This document shows, in pieces, positions 45,570-54,703 of a stretch of DNA of 64,000 nt. The DNA comes from Schumannella sp. 10F1B-5-1 (GTDB taxonomy: Bacteria > Actinomycetota > Actinomycetes > Actinomycetales > Microbacteriaceae): the NCBI RefSeq assembly GCF_006517535.1, contig NZ_VHQH01000001.1:248001-312000 (forward strand), read 5' to 3'. Positions within the stretch are counted from its first letter, which is position 1, and every line of letters begins with the position of its first letter. Position numbers and translations under genes: made by a program. Below the pieces are notes generated by a model, which did not search any database, was not told the origin of the DNA, and worked only from the letters and a program-made list of their open reading frames with translations.

Positions 45570-46217
45570 GTGAGCCTGAGCATCCACGTCACCGAGATCG
45601 TCACGGCGCGCACGCGGCTCCGGCCCCTGCGAGCCGGTGACGCGGATGCGCTGCTCGCCTGGCAGGGCGACCCCGAGACCTGCCGCTACCTGCCCTATGC
45701 GCCGCGCAGCCGCGCCCAGGTCGCGGACTTCGTACGGAAGTTCGATGGCGTCGACACCGGCGCCGCGGACCACGACCGGATCGTGTTCGGCATCGAGCTG
45801 ACGAGCGATCTGCACGGCGGCCGCGGTCGCGGCGGCGACGGCGCCGGCGGCGCTGGTGACAGCTCCGGCGATGACGCTGCCGTGATCGCCCGCGCCGGCG
45901 AGGTCGTCGGCGAGCAGCACCTCGTGCTCACCTCGGCCGAGAACGCGGAGGTCGAGCTCGGCTGGGTGCTGCATCCCGTCGTCGCCGGCCGCGGGCTCGC
46001 GGGCGAGACGGCCCGCGCCGTGCGCGACCTCGTGCTCGACGCGGGCGCGCACCGGCTCATCGCCGAGCTCGACCCGCGCAACACCGCATCCGCTCGCCTC
46101 TGCGAACGCCTCGGGATGCGCGAGGAGGCGCACTTCCGGCAGAACTTCCGCGAGTCCGGCGGCGGCTGGGCCGACACCGGCATCTGGGCGATGCTGGCGA
46201 GCGACCCGCGCCCCTGA
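45570..46217 (+). CDS. GNAT family N-acetyltransferase (RimJ/RimL-like)
   Basis: Acetyl-CoA-dependent acetyltransferase of 215 residues. The fold starts TARTRLRPLRAGDADALLAW and includes DPETCRYLPYAPRS. The acetyl-CoA site is split over LGWVLHPVVAGRGLAGETARA, ending with RLIAELDPRNTASARLCERLGMREEAHFR, characteristic of the RimJ/RimL group. A Gly/Asp-rich insert at about 85-105 (GGRGRGGDGAGGAGDSSGDD) breaks the central sheet loop. GTG at 45570 follows TAGCGT (45558-45563) by 6 nt, a leaderless arrangement. Substrate is unknown. Confidence 0.88.
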   Translation: MSLSIHVTEIVTARTRLRPLRAGDADALLAWQGDPETCRYLPYAPRSRAQVADFVRKFDGVDTGAADHDRIVFGIELTSDLHGGRGRGGDGAGGAGDSSGDDAAVIARAGEVVGEQHLVLTSAENAEVELGWVLHPVVAGRGLAGETARAVRDLVLDAGAHRLIAELDPRNTASARLCERLGMREEAHFRQNFRESGGGWADTGIWAMLASDPRP

Positions 46218-46317
46218 CGCTGCACCGACGCCGCCCCACCGATCCCGCCGCACCGATGCCGCCGCGCGTCCCGACCCCGCGATCGACCTCATCGCGCGCC
46301 GCCCTTTGGTGATCCAA

Positions 46318-46385
46318 CGCAATTCAGCATCAACTCGACGCAGCGACCCGCGACGGTCGCCGCGCCGCATCCATGCTGAGTTGTG
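46318..46385. repeat. Palindromic element (CGCAATTCAGCAT arms)
   Basis: Arms 46318-46330 and 46373-46385 pair with two mismatches, both of the G.U type; the loop of 42 nt contains GACCCGCGACGGTC as in the elements near 26 kb. First of two elements in the 325-bp convergent gap 46218-46542, which carries no gene. Confidence 0.85.
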
Positions 46386-46421
46386 CGATTCGCGCCCTCG
46401 AGACGCACTGGGCACCGCTAC

Positions 46422-46489
46422 CGGAACTCAGCATCGTCGCCCCGGGACGGCCCGCGCGGGCCCAGCACAGTGATCTGTGCTGAATTGCG
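46422..46489. repeat. Palindromic element with a nested 8-bp hairpin
   Basis: Outer arms 46422-46433 and 46478-46489 pair with two mismatches. An inner perfect hairpin CAGCACAG-n4-CTGTGCTG (46463-46482) competes with the outer stem, so two folds are possible. It lies 36 bp after the preceding element, echoing the pair at 26433/26515. Confidence 0.8.
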
Positions 46490-46542
46490 TCGGACCGAGA
46501 AAACGAGAGGCCATAGGCCGGTCGCGCCGCGCCGCGCCGCCG

Positions 46543-47376
46543 TCAGTGCACGTACTCCAGCAGGTCGAAGCCGACCGTGCGCATCGTGTCGAGCACGCGC
46601 AGTCGCGACCAGATGTTCGCGTCTTTGAACTGGATGCTCACCGAGTAGCAGACGGCGGTGCGCGGCCCGCGCAGCACCCCGACCTCGGCGCGCACGCCGT
46701 CGTCGGTTCCGGTCTTGTTGACCAGCAGCAGGCCGTGGTCGGTGGCGCGGTGCGCGAGCGGATCGAGGCCGAAGGCGCTCGCGACCATCGAGAAGTCGGT
46801 GCCGAGCGACAGCCAGCCGAGCACGCGCGACGAGGTGAGCGAGTCGACGACCTCGCCGCGGGCGAGGCGGCCGAACAGCGCGGCGAGCTCGGCGGTCGAG
46901 CCGACCGAGAGCTGGGGTGCGTCGTCGGGGCCGCGCTGCGACCGCACGATGTCGAGCAGGGCCGTGCGGGTGAGGCCGAGCGACTCGGCCCGCTGCCGCA
47001 CCGCCGGCAGGCCGATCTCGCGCAGCAGCACGTTCGTGGCGACGTTGTCGCTGTTCGAGCCGACCAGCGCGGCCAGGTCGGCGACCGGCAGCGACGGCGC
47101 CTGCAGGTGCTGCCAGATGCCGCTGTCGCCGACGGCATCCTTGTGGGTCTTGTCGAGGATGCCGTAGCCCGAGAAGTCGCGCTGCGTCAGCCGCGCCGAC
47201 ACCTCGATGAGCAGCAGCACCTTGCCGATGCTGGCGGTGGGCAGCACGATGCGGTCGTCGATCGAGACGAGCGGACGGCCGGTGTCGAGGTCGACGACCG
47301 ACGCCGACACCCGGGCTCCCTCATAGGCGAGGTCGCCGAGCGCGGTGAAGGTGCCGATGAAGTTCTCGGCCGCCAC
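46543..47376 (-). CDS. Class A beta-lactamase-fold serine hydrolase
   Basis: Protein of about 277 residues with the three active-site boxes of penicillin-recognising enzymes: SxxK at S49-K52 (SIGK), SDN at 109-111 and KTG in VNKTGTDDG. No signal peptide or lipobox is visible with the GTG at 47376. An upstream in-frame TTG at 47451 would add only an Arg-rich stretch. It is therefore probably cytoplasmic or exported by another route, and may be an esterase/peptidase, not a drug-inactivating enzyme. It lies 68 bp downstream of the M13 peptidase gene on the same strand, which hints at joint expression. Confidence 0.83.
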   Translation of the reverse strand: MAAENFIGTFTALGDLAYEGARVSASVVDLDTGRPLVSIDDRIVLPTASIGKVLLLIEVSARLTQRDFSGYGILDKTHKDAVGDSGIWQHLQAPSLPVADLAALVGSNSDNVATNVLLREIGLPAVRQRAESLGLTRTALLDIVRSQRGPDDAPQLSVGSTAELAALFGRLARGEVVDSLTSSRVLGWLSLGTDFSMVASAFGLDPLAHRATDHGLLLVNKTGTDDGVRAEVGVLRGPRTAVCYSVSIQFKDANIWSRLRVLDTMRTVGFDLLEYVH

Positions 47377-47444
47377 GGGGGCACGGTGGCGCGGCGAACG
47401 ACGGGCGCGTGAGCGCTCCCGCCGCCCGCGAGCGGCCACCGTGT

Positions 47445-49436
47445 CTACCAAATCGTGACTCTGTCTTCCGGGTTCAGCCAGAGGTCGTCATCCGACGAGA
47501 CGTCGAAAGCCGAGTAGAACACATCGATGTTACGGACGATCTGGTTGCAGCGGAACTCCGCGGGCGAATGCGGGTCGATCGAGAGCAGACGCAGGGCCTC
47601 CTCGTCGCGCAGCTTCGTGCGCCAGGCCTGCGACCAGCTCAGGAAGAAGCGCTGCGCGCCCGAGAGACCGTCGATGACCGGCGGCTCCTGGCCGTCGAGC
47701 GAGAGCAGGTAGGCCTTCCACGCGATGCCGAGCCCGCCGAGGTCGCCGATGTTCTCGCCGATCGTCAGCGCGCCGTTGACGTGGTGGTCGCCCTTGTCGC
47801 CGGCGAGCTGCTCGGGCACGAGCGCGTCGTACTGCGCGATCAGCGACCCGGTGAGCTTCTCGAAGGCCTCGCGGTCGTCGGCCGTCCACCAGTCGGTGAG
47901 GCGCCCGTCGCCATCGAAGCGCGAGCCCTGGTCGTCGAAGCCGTGCCCGATCTCGTGCCCGATGACGGCGCCGATCGCGCCGTAGTTGGCCGCCGCATCC
48001 CGGGTCTCGTCGAAGAACGGGTACTGCAGGATCGCCGCCGGGAACACGATCTCGTTGAAACCGGGGTTGTAGTAGGCGTTGATCGTCTGCGGGGTCATGA
48101 ACCACTCGTCGCGGTCGAGCGGCTTGCCGATCTTGCCCAGCTCGCGCTGGAACTCGAACTCGTTCGCCGCGCGCACGTTGCCGATCAGGTCGTCGGCCGA
48201 GACCTCAAGGCTCGAGTAGTCGCGCCAGCGGTCGGGGAAGCCGATCTTGGGTGTGAACTTCTCCAGCTTCTCGAGCGCGCGCTGCTGCGTGGCCGGGGTC
48301 ATCCAGGCGAGACCCTGGATGCTGTCGCGGTAGGCCTCGACGAGCTTCGCGACCAGCGCATCCATGCCCTGCTTCGCGGTCTTCGGGAAGTGGCGGTCGA
48401 CGTAGACCTTGCCGACGGCCTCGCCCATGGAGCCCTCGACGAAGCTCACGCCGCGCTTCCAGCGGGCGCGGATCTCGGGCGCGCCGGTGAGAGCGGTGCC
48501 GTAGAAGTCGAAGTTGGCCTGCACGAGCTCGCTCGACAGGTAGGGCGCGAAGGCGCGCACGATCTGCCAGCTCAGCCAGTCCTTCCAGGCCGGCAGGCGG
48601 TCGTCGCTCAGCAGCGCGGGCAGCGCCTCGAGGTAGCTCGGCTGGTGCAGCACGACCTCGGCGAAGGCGCCCGCGGGGGCGTCGAGTCCGCGCAGCCAGC
48701 CGGCCAGGTCGGCGCCCGCCGCGGCCGACTCGAGCTCGGCCCAGGTGCGCAGGTTGTAGGTCTTCTCGGCGTCGCGGCTGGCGACCTTGTCCCAGTGCGC
48801 GGCCGCGAGCGCGGTCTCGAGCTCGAGGATGCGCTGGGCGCGGGCCGCAACGCTCTGGTCGCCGTCGCCCTCGAGCCCCGCCAGACCCAGGATGCGCTCG
48901 AGGAACGCGACGTACTTGCCGCGCAACTCGGCGAACTTCTCCTCGCGGTAGTACGACTCGTCGGGCAGGCCGAGACCGGACTGCACGAGATTCACGACGT
49001 AGCGCGAGGGATCGCCCGGGTCGTTGTCGACGTAAGCGCCCAGCACCCCGCCCACGCCGCCGCGCTCGAAGCGGCCCAGCGCCGGCAGGAAGGCCGCCGC
49101 ATCCGGGATCTCGGCGACCTCGGCCAGCAGCACCCGGATCGGCTCGACCCCGAGCTCCTCGATGCGATCGGTGTCGAGGAAGCTCGTGTAGAGGTCGCCG
49201 AACTTGCGCTCCTCGGTGCCCGGCTCGGCCTTCACGGCCTCTTCGATGATGTCGCGCACGGCCTCCTCGGCCTGCTCGGCGAGCACGTAGAAGGTGCCGT
49301 AGCGCGCCTTGTCGCTCGGGATGTCGGTGCGGTCGATCCAGCGGCCGTTGACGTGACGGAAGAGGTCGTCTTGCGGGCGGGTGGCGGGATCGAGCTCGTC
49401 GAGCTCGACACCCGAGGGCAGCGCGGCGTCGGTCAT
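47445..49436 (-). CDS. M13 family zinc metallopeptidase (PepO/neprilysin-like)
   Basis: Zinc endopeptidase of 663 residues. The N-terminal RPQDDLFRHVNGRWIDRTDIP is typical. The zinc motif HEIGH occupies 494-498 in GAVIGHEIGHGFDDQG. The third ligand lies in TIGENIGDLGGLGIAW, NAYYNPGFNEIVFPA shapes the substrate cleft, and the final CNQIVRNIDVFYSAFDV and NPEDRVTIW close the fold. There is no signal peptide, consistent with cytosolic peptide degradation in many bacteria. ATG at 49436 has TAGCGT (49443-49448) 6 nt upstream, so a leaderless mRNA is likely. Confidence 0.95.
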   Translation of the reverse strand: MTDAALPSGVELDELDPATRPQDDLFRHVNGRWIDRTDIPSDKARYGTFYVLAEQAEEAVRDIIEEAVKAEPGTEERKFGDLYTSFLDTDRIEELGVEPIRVLLAEVAEIPDAAAFLPALGRFERGGVGGVLGAYVDNDPGDPSRYVVNLVQSGLGLPDESYYREEKFAELRGKYVAFLERILGLAGLEGDGDQSVAARAQRILELETALAAAHWDKVASRDAEKTYNLRTWAELESAAAGADLAGWLRGLDAPAGAFAEVVLHQPSYLEALPALLSDDRLPAWKDWLSWQIVRAFAPYLSSELVQANFDFYGTALTGAPEIRARWKRGVSFVEGSMGEAVGKVYVDRHFPKTAKQGMDALVAKLVEAYRDSIQGLAWMTPATQQRALEKLEKFTPKIGFPDRWRDYSSLEVSADDLIGNVRAANEFEFQRELGKIGKPLDRDEWFMTPQTINAYYNPGFNEIVFPAAILQYPFFDETRDAAANYGAIGAVIGHEIGHGFDDQGSRFDGDGRLTDWWTADDREAFEKLTGSLIAQYDALVPEQLAGDKGDHHVNGALTIGENIGDLGGLGIAWKAYLLSLDGQEPPVIDGLSGAQRFFLSWSQAWRTKLRDEEALRLLSIDPHSPAEFRCNQIVRNIDVFYSAFDVSSDDDLWLNPEDRVTIW

Positions 49437-49580
49437 GCGCCCACGCTAGTCGGGGCGGCCGTCACGGCGCCCGGGAGGTCGCCGTGCGACGGGTGTGCGC
49501 GGGCGGTGCGCGCGCCGTGTCGGGCGCTGAGTGTCGGCGGTGCGCGCGCCGTGTCGGGCGCGAGCCCTAGCGTGGATGCC

Positions 49581-50909
49581 GTGCCCGCCCTGCGCTCCCG
49601 CTACGACCGCGAGATCGGCCGGCTCGCGATCCCGGCGCTCGGCGCGCTCGTGGCCGAGCCGCTGTTCCTCGCGACCGACACGGCGCTCGTCGGGCACCTC
49701 GGCGCGACGCCGCTCGCCGCGCTCGGCCTCGCCGGAACCGTGCTGCAGACCGCGGTCGGGCTCCTGATCTTCCTCGCCTACGCGACGACCCCGGCGGTCG
49801 CGCGCCGCCTCGGCGCGGGCGACGAGAAGGGTGCCCTGCAGGCCGGCATCGACGGCATCTGGCTCGCGCTCGGGGTCGGACTCGCGCTCGCCGTCGTCGG
49901 GTCGCTGGCGGCGGATGCGGTGGTCGGCTGGTTCGGGGCCGATGCGGCCGTGGCGACCGCGGCATCCGGATATCTGCGCGTCGCGGTGTGGGGGCTGCCG
50001 CCGATGCTCGTGGTGATCGCGGCGACCGGGCTGTTCCGCGGGCTGCAGGACACCCGCACGCCGCTCGTGATCGCCGTCGCGGGCTTCGGCGCGAACGCGC
50101 TGCTCAACGCGGCGCTCATCTACGGCGCCGGCTGGGGGCTGATCGGCTCGGCCGTCGGCACGGCGCTCGCGCAGCTCGGCATGGCGATCGCCTGCGTCGT
50201 GATCGCGGCGCAGCACGCCCGTCGCGTCGGACTCGGCCTGCGGCCCGGACGGGGCGGCGTGCTGGCGTCGGCGAGCGCGGGCGGCTGGCTGTTCCTGCGC
50301 ACGCTGTCGCTGCGCGTGGCCCTCGTCGGCACGGTCGTCGCGGCGACCGCCCACGGCACGACGGCGCTCGCGGCGACGCAGGTGCTGTTCACGCTGTTCA
50401 GCACGGTCGCACTGGCCCTGGATGCGCTGGCGATCGCCGGGCAGGCCATGATCGGCCACGCGCTCGGCTCGTCCGACGAAGCTCGCGCCCGGGCGATCCT
50501 GCGGCGACTGATCGAGCTGTCGGTCGCGGGCGGGCTCGCGCTGGGCATCCTGCTCGCCGCCGTGAGTCCCGTCATCGGACGCGTGTTCACGAACGACCCG
50601 GGCGTGCTGGCCGCGATCCCCGGCGGCGTGCTCGCCCTCGCGCTCGGCCTGCCGATCGGCGGGGCTGTGTTCGCGCTCGACGGCATCCTGATCGGCGCGG
50701 GCGACGGGCGCTACCTCGCGCTCGCCGGCGTGCTCAACCTGATCGTGGTCGTGCCGCTGCTCGTCGCGGTGACGGTGCTGCCCCTGGATGCGGTGGGCGC
50801 CGTCGTGGGCGTGCAGCTGGCATTCCAGGTCGGGTACATGCTCGCGCGGCTCGCGACGCTCGGGTGGCGCATCCGCCGCGGGGCGTGGGTGCGGCTCGGG
50901 CACGCCTGA
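49581..50909 (+). CDS. MATE family multidrug/metabolite exporter (DinF type)
   Basis: Twelve-helix antiporter of 442 residues. The family pattern is IGRLAIPALGALVAEPLFLATDTALVG in helix 1, ATTPAVARRLGAGDEKGAL, and TGLFRGLQDTRTPLVIAVAG in the first half. The second half repeats it with ALDALAIAGQAMIGHALGSSD. The DinF subgroup is suggested by these stretches. It exports organic cations or metabolites using Na+ or H+. GTG at 49581 lies 7 nt after TAGCGT (49568-49573), a leaderless arrangement. It is convergent with the LacI gene, with a palindrome between them. Confidence 0.92.
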   Translation: MPALRSRYDREIGRLAIPALGALVAEPLFLATDTALVGHLGATPLAALGLAGTVLQTAVGLLIFLAYATTPAVARRLGAGDEKGALQAGIDGIWLALGVGLALAVVGSLAADAVVGWFGADAAVATAASGYLRVAVWGLPPMLVVIAATGLFRGLQDTRTPLVIAVAGFGANALLNAALIYGAGWGLIGSAVGTALAQLGMAIACVVIAAQHARRVGLGLRPGRGGVLASASAGGWLFLRTLSLRVALVGTVVAATAHGTTALAATQVLFTLFSTVALALDALAIAGQAMIGHALGSSDEARARAILRRLIELSVAGGLALGILLAAVSPVIGRVFTNDPGVLAAIPGGVLALALGLPIGGAVFALDGILIGAGDGRYLALAGVLNLIVVVPLLVAVTVLPLDAVGAVVGVQLAFQVGYMLARLATLGWRIRRGAWVRLGHA

Positions 50910-50947
50910 CGCGGCGGGGCGCGCGTGCGGTCAGCGCCGCCGCACGC

Positions 50948-51009
50948 TTCTCAGCAGAATGGGCCGAGACTGCCTCCTCGATGGCGGGAGCGGCGGATTC
51001 TGCTGAGAA
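50948..51009. repeat. Palindromic element TTCTCAGCAGAAT
   Basis: Perfect 13-bp arms at 50948-50960 and 50997-51009 around a 36-nt loop, located in the 162-bp gap between the convergent MATE and LacI genes. The arm contains CTCAGCA, also present in the elements near 26.4 and 46.4 kb, but the flanks differ. Suitable as a bidirectional terminator. Confidence 0.88.
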
Positions 51010-51071
51010 TCGGATGCGTCAGCGGCGGGCGCGCGCTGCGCATGCGTGCCGGAGCGCCTCGCGCCGCGCGC

Positions 51072-52145
51072 CTATCCGCGCGGCCGCGTCGTCGTCGCGC
51101 CCAGGTGCAGCTCCGTGCGGAACAGCACCGGCTCGGGCGTCGGCGCCTCGGGATCGGCGAGCGCCGCCAGCACCGCGCGGCCGGCCGCCTCGCCCTTCGC
51201 GTGGGCCGGCTGCACCATCGTCGTCAGGTCGTGGTCGGTGAGTCCGTCGAGGCGGATGCCGTCGAAGCCGGTCACGCTCAGATCGTCCGGCACGCGCAGG
51301 CCGCGGTCCTCGGCCGCACGGATCACCCCGACGGCGATGAGGTCGCTCTGCGCGAGGATCGCGGTCGGCGGGCGCGGAGCATCCAGCAGCGCGGCGCCGG
51401 CGGCGATGCCCGCCGAGATCGAGCTGGATGCGGCGATCCAGCCGGGCGCGTCGGGATAGACCGCGCGCACCCCCTGCAGCCGCTCGCCGGTCGACGGCGC
51501 GCTGGCGAGCGCCTCGAGCTCGGGCGTGAGCGGCCCGGATGCGTGGCGTGATCCGAGCGGCAGGGTCACGATGCCGACGCGGCGATGCCCGAGCTCGCGC
51601 AGGTGCTCGGCCAGGGCGCGGGCGCCGTCGACGTTGTCGAGGTCGATCGCGATAACGCCCTCGGCGCGCGGGGCCTCGAGTCCGACCACGGGAAGCCGAC
51701 GGCGACGCAGCAGCTCGAGGGTGTCGTGGATGCCGACGCCGCAGCCGATCATCACGGCCGCGTCGAACGGCGACGAGCTGACCCGCGCCGGGTCGTCGAT
51801 CGCGTTCGGGATGATGAGCAGCGACGGTCCGCCTTCGCCGAGCCCGTCGGCGATGCCGTCGAGCTGGGCCAGGTTCATCGGGTCGCGGAAGGCGTCGGCC
51901 AGCGCGTCCTCGGTGACGACGGCGACGATGCCCGAGCGCCCGCGGCGCAGCGATCGCGCCCGCGGGTCGGGGCCGGCGTAGCCGAGCTCGGCGGCCGCGT
52001 CGAGCACACGGCGGCGCGTCGACTCGCTGGCCGGCCCGCTGCCGTTGAGCACGAGCGAGACCGTCGAGTTCGAGACGCCCGCGCGGGCGGCGACATCGGC
52101 GAGGCGGATGCGCGCCCCGCCGTTCTCCGTCGCCGATTCGCTCAT
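51072..52145 (-). CDS. LacI family transcriptional regulator
   Basis: Repressor of 357 residues with an N-terminal LacI headpiece (IRLADVAARAGVSNSTVSLVLNG, hinge RRRVLDAAAELGY). The periplasmic-binding-like sensor core includes VAVVTEDALADAFRD, GHRRVGIVTLP, AILAQSDLIAVGVIRAAEDRG and DLSVTGFDGIRLDGL. TAGAGT at 52154-52159 stands 8 nt before the ATG. Two tandem copies of a LacI-type operator (52161-52188) sit directly behind that promoter and between it and a divergent MFS gene. Autoregulation and control of the transporter are therefore very likely. The effector, possibly a sugar, is unknown. Confidence 0.93.
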   Translation of the reverse strand: MSESATENGGARIRLADVAARAGVSNSTVSLVLNGSGPASESTRRRVLDAAAELGYAGPDPRARSLRRGRSGIVAVVTEDALADAFRDPMNLAQLDGIADGLGEGGPSLLIIPNAIDDPARVSSSPFDAAVMIGCGVGIHDTLELLRRRRLPVVGLEAPRAEGVIAIDLDNVDGARALAEHLRELGHRRVGIVTLPLGSRHASGPLTPELEALASAPSTGERLQGVRAVYPDAPGWIAASSSISAGIAAGAALLDAPRPPTAILAQSDLIAVGVIRAAEDRGLRVPDDLSVTGFDGIRLDGLTDHDLTTMVQPAHAKGEAAGRAVLAALADPEAPTPEPVLFRTELHLGATTTRPRG

Positions 52146-52160
52146 GGGCTGTTACTCTAC

Positions 52161-52188
52161 TCGAAACGATTCGATCGAAACGATTCGA
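52161..52188. promoter_or_regulatory. Two tandem LacI-type operators
   Basis: TCGAAACGATTCGA occurs twice back to back (52161-52174 and 52175-52188). Each copy is a near-palindrome with TCGAA/TTCGA arms and the central CG typical of LacI family sites. It starts 2 bp behind the lacI-type -10 and 106 bp before the MFS start. This is the clearest operator in the window. Confidence 0.85.
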
Positions 52189-52294
52189 GTCGGTCGGCCA
52201 GCAGTCGGCAGCGGTCAGCGCGATCCACCATCACGCCGACGCGGCCCGGATCGACACCACCCCCGACCGAGAACGACCTCCGCCGGAGCACCGC

Positions 52295-53671
52295 ATGTCC
52301 CACTCCACCCCGAACGCCGACACCCCCGCCACGGCCGGCGCGGCCGGCGCGGCCGCGAACACGGCGCCCGCATCCAGCGCCGCCGCGAACGCCGCGCCCG
52401 CATCCGGCACCGCCCCCGGCGCCGCGTCGCCCGCCGGAACGACCCCCACCGCATCCACGCGCAAGCCCCGCGTGCCCGCCTGGCGCAACGCGGTCTTCGC
52501 GATCTTCGCCGTCAACGGCTTCGCGATGGCGACCTGGGTCGCGCGCATCCCGGCCGTGCGCGACGACCTCGGCATCGACCCGGCGCGGGTCGGCATCCTG
52601 ATCGCGGGGCTCTCGGCCGGCGCGATCGTCGGCCTCATCCTGTCGAGTCACGTGCTCGCCCTGCTCGGCGGACGCCGCTCGCTGCACATCGCCCTGGTCG
52701 TGCAGGCGATCGGGCTCGTGATCATCGGGCTCGGGGCCGAGGCGCTCGCGTCGTTCCCGGTCGCGTTCGCCGGGCTCATCGTGTTCGGCTTCAGCTCGTC
52801 GATCTGCGACGTGGGCATGAACGTCGAGGGCTCGCTCGTCGAGCACCGCGAGAAGCGCACGCTGCTGCCGCTCATGCACGCCGCCTGGAGCCTCGGCACC
52901 GTCACCGGCGGCGCGGTCGCGGCGCTCGTCGCGCAGTTCGACGTCGTGCTGTCGGTGCACCTCAGCGTCGCCGCCGTGCTCGTCGCGATCGGCGGACTCG
53001 TGCTGCCGCGCTTCGTGCCGAAGCACCACGAGAACCCGACGGGCGAGGAGACGAAGCCCACGACGATGCGCGACCGCCTGTCGATCTGGCTCGAGCCGCG
53101 CACCCTGCTGATCGGACTCATCCTGCTCGGCATGGCCTTCGCTGAGGGCAGCGCCAACGACTGGCTGGCGCTCGCGATGGTCGACGACCGCGGCCTCGAC
53201 CACGCCGAGGGCGCCGCGATGTTCACGATCTTCACGGTCGCGATGACGATCGGCCGCGTCGGCGGCACCGTCGCCGTCAACCGCATCGGGCGCGTGCCCG
53301 CCCTGATCGGCTCGGCGGTGTTCGCGATCGTCGGTCTCGTGACCGTCATCCTGATCGACAACCCGGTCACGACGATCGTCGGCATCGTGCTCTGGGGCAT
53401 CGGCGCCTCGCTCGGCTTCCCGCTCGGGATGTCCGCGGCCGCCGACGACCCGGCGAAGGCCGCCGCGCGCGTGAGCGCCGTCGCGACCGTCGGCTACGCG
53501 GCGTTCCTGGTCGGCCCGCCCGTCATCGGCATCATCGGCGACTCGATCGGACTGCTCAACGCGCTGCTCGTCGTCGTCGGACTCATCGCGATCGCCGGCT
53601 TCGCCTCGCCGGCCGCGCGCGAGTCGGGCGTGCGGGCGCGCGCGGCGAAGGAGTCGACGCCGAAGGGGTGA
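52295..53671 (+). CDS. MFS transporter, YbjJ/fucose-permease-like
   Basis: Twelve-helix major facilitator protein of 458 residues. A 50-residue Ala/Pro/Thr-rich disordered N-tail precedes helix 1 (RNAVFAIFAVNGFAMATWVARIP). Further landmarks are GLSAGAIVGLILSSHVLALLGGRRS, VFGFSSSICDVGMNVEGSLVE, MHAAWSLGTVTGG and GIGASLGFPLGMSAA. These match the YbjJ-type group, near the sugar permeases. A CCGGAG ribosome site precedes the ATG. The divergent LacI gene and tandem operators point to ligand-controlled uptake or efflux of a small molecule, perhaps a carbohydrate. Confidence 0.88.
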   Translation: MSHSTPNADTPATAGAAGAAANTAPASSAAANAAPASGTAPGAASPAGTTPTASTRKPRVPAWRNAVFAIFAVNGFAMATWVARIPAVRDDLGIDPARVGILIAGLSAGAIVGLILSSHVLALLGGRRSLHIALVVQAIGLVIIGLGAEALASFPVAFAGLIVFGFSSSICDVGMNVEGSLVEHREKRTLLPLMHAAWSLGTVTGGAVAALVAQFDVVLSVHLSVAAVLVAIGGLVLPRFVPKHHENPTGEETKPTTMRDRLSIWLEPRTLLIGLILLGMAFAEGSANDWLALAMVDDRGLDHAEGAAMFTIFTVAMTIGRVGGTVAVNRIGRVPALIGSAVFAIVGLVTVILIDNPVTTIVGIVLWGIGASLGFPLGMSAAADDPAKAAARVSAVATVGYAAFLVGPPVIGIIGDSIGLLNALLVVVGLIAIAGFASPAARESGVRARAAKESTPKG

Positions 53672-53792
53672 TGCGCGGTCGGGCCCGACGCGGGCGGCGA
53701 CACGCGTTCGCGGGGGATGAGTTCCGCTCGGCGACGTGATCCACTGACCGGGCGAGTGGATGCGCCACCCGCGTCGCGAGAGAGCCGTCGCC

Positions 53793-54611
53793 ATGAGCAT
53801 GCCGCCGTCGGAGCAGTCCGGTCCGCCGTATCTTCCGCCCGAGGGCATGCCGCCCGCACCTCAGCCGGGATACGGCCCGCCTGCCGCGCAGCCGGGGTAC
53901 GGCCCGCCAGCCGCGCAGCCGGAGTCCGCGCCGCCGACACCGCAGCATCCCGGCCCCGCCATCAGCTTCCCTCAGCACCAGCCCGACCCGGCCGCCCCGC
54001 CGCTGCGCATCTCCTTCGGCGGATCGGCCACGCTCATCCTGATCACCGGCATCGTGTGCGCGGCCCTCGCGCTGCTGTGCCTGCCGCAGGTCGTGCTCGC
54101 CTTCGTGCAGGGTGAGATCGGCGCGGGCATCGCGTTCACCGTCGTCGCGCTGCTCGTCGCCGGCTTCGGCGCGATGTGCCTGCTGAGCGTGCGCAACGTC
54201 CGCAACGCCGGACTCGAGATCGGCGCCGCCGGCATCAGCGCGACCCTGCGCGGACGCACCGCCCAGATCGGCTGGAACGAGATCAGCCAGGTCGGCATCT
54301 CGATCGTGTCGTCGGGATGGGACGGCCCCGGCGCGCCGCCGATCCCGACCGGCACGCGCGGCCGCTCGGTCGTGCGCCTGCGCCTCGCCGGCGTCGTGCC
54401 CGGCTTCGCGAACCGGCCCGAGCTCGCCTTCCTCGCCACGGGCGACGAGCCCGCGCCCTACACGCACAAGCTGCCGCTGCTGACGGGTGCGGTGATGACG
54501 GATGCGCGCTTCGCCAACGTCGACCCGGCCGCGCAGGCGCTCGCCTACTTCGGCGGCGCGCGCTTCACCGGCGTCGAGCACCGCCGCGGGATCGTCGGCC
54601 GCTACACCTGA
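53793..54611 (+). CDS. Proline-rich two-helix membrane protein, unknown function
   Basis: Protein of 272 residues. The first 70 residues are Pro/Gln/Gly-rich with a repeated PGYGPPAAQ unit, as in actinobacterial cell-division or secretion accessory proteins. Two membrane helices follow (ATLILITGIVCAALALLCLP and GIAFTVVALLVAGFGAMCL). A soluble C-terminal region may be a PH-like beta fold (ISATLRGRTAQIGWNEISQVGI). I do not recognise a named family. The ATG at 53793 is the first plausible start. It precedes nucS by 92 bp but is unlikely to share its leaderless promoter. Confidence 0.72.
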   Translation: MSMPPSEQSGPPYLPPEGMPPAPQPGYGPPAAQPGYGPPAAQPESAPPTPQHPGPAISFPQHQPDPAAPPLRISFGGSATLILITGIVCAALALLCLPQVVLAFVQGEIGAGIAFTVVALLVAGFGAMCLLSVRNVRNAGLEIGAAGISATLRGRTAQIGWNEISQVGISIVSSGWDGPGAPPIPTGTRGRSVVRLRLAGVVPGFANRPELAFLATGDEPAPYTHKLPLLTGAVMTDARFANVDPAAQALAYFGGARFTGVEHRRGIVGRYT

Positions 54612-54703
54612 GCGGCACGCACGCCGGCACGGCACGACGCACCCGCATGACGGCACGCCCGAGCCGCGCATCCACTCGCCCGACCGATGCCTAGACTCGT
54701 CGG

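Noticed and set aside
47409-49430. Long plus-strand frame opposite the M13 peptidase and continuing into the MATE gene
   Set aside because: Composition is that of an antisense shadow; the real MATE start is the promoter-linked GTG at 49581.
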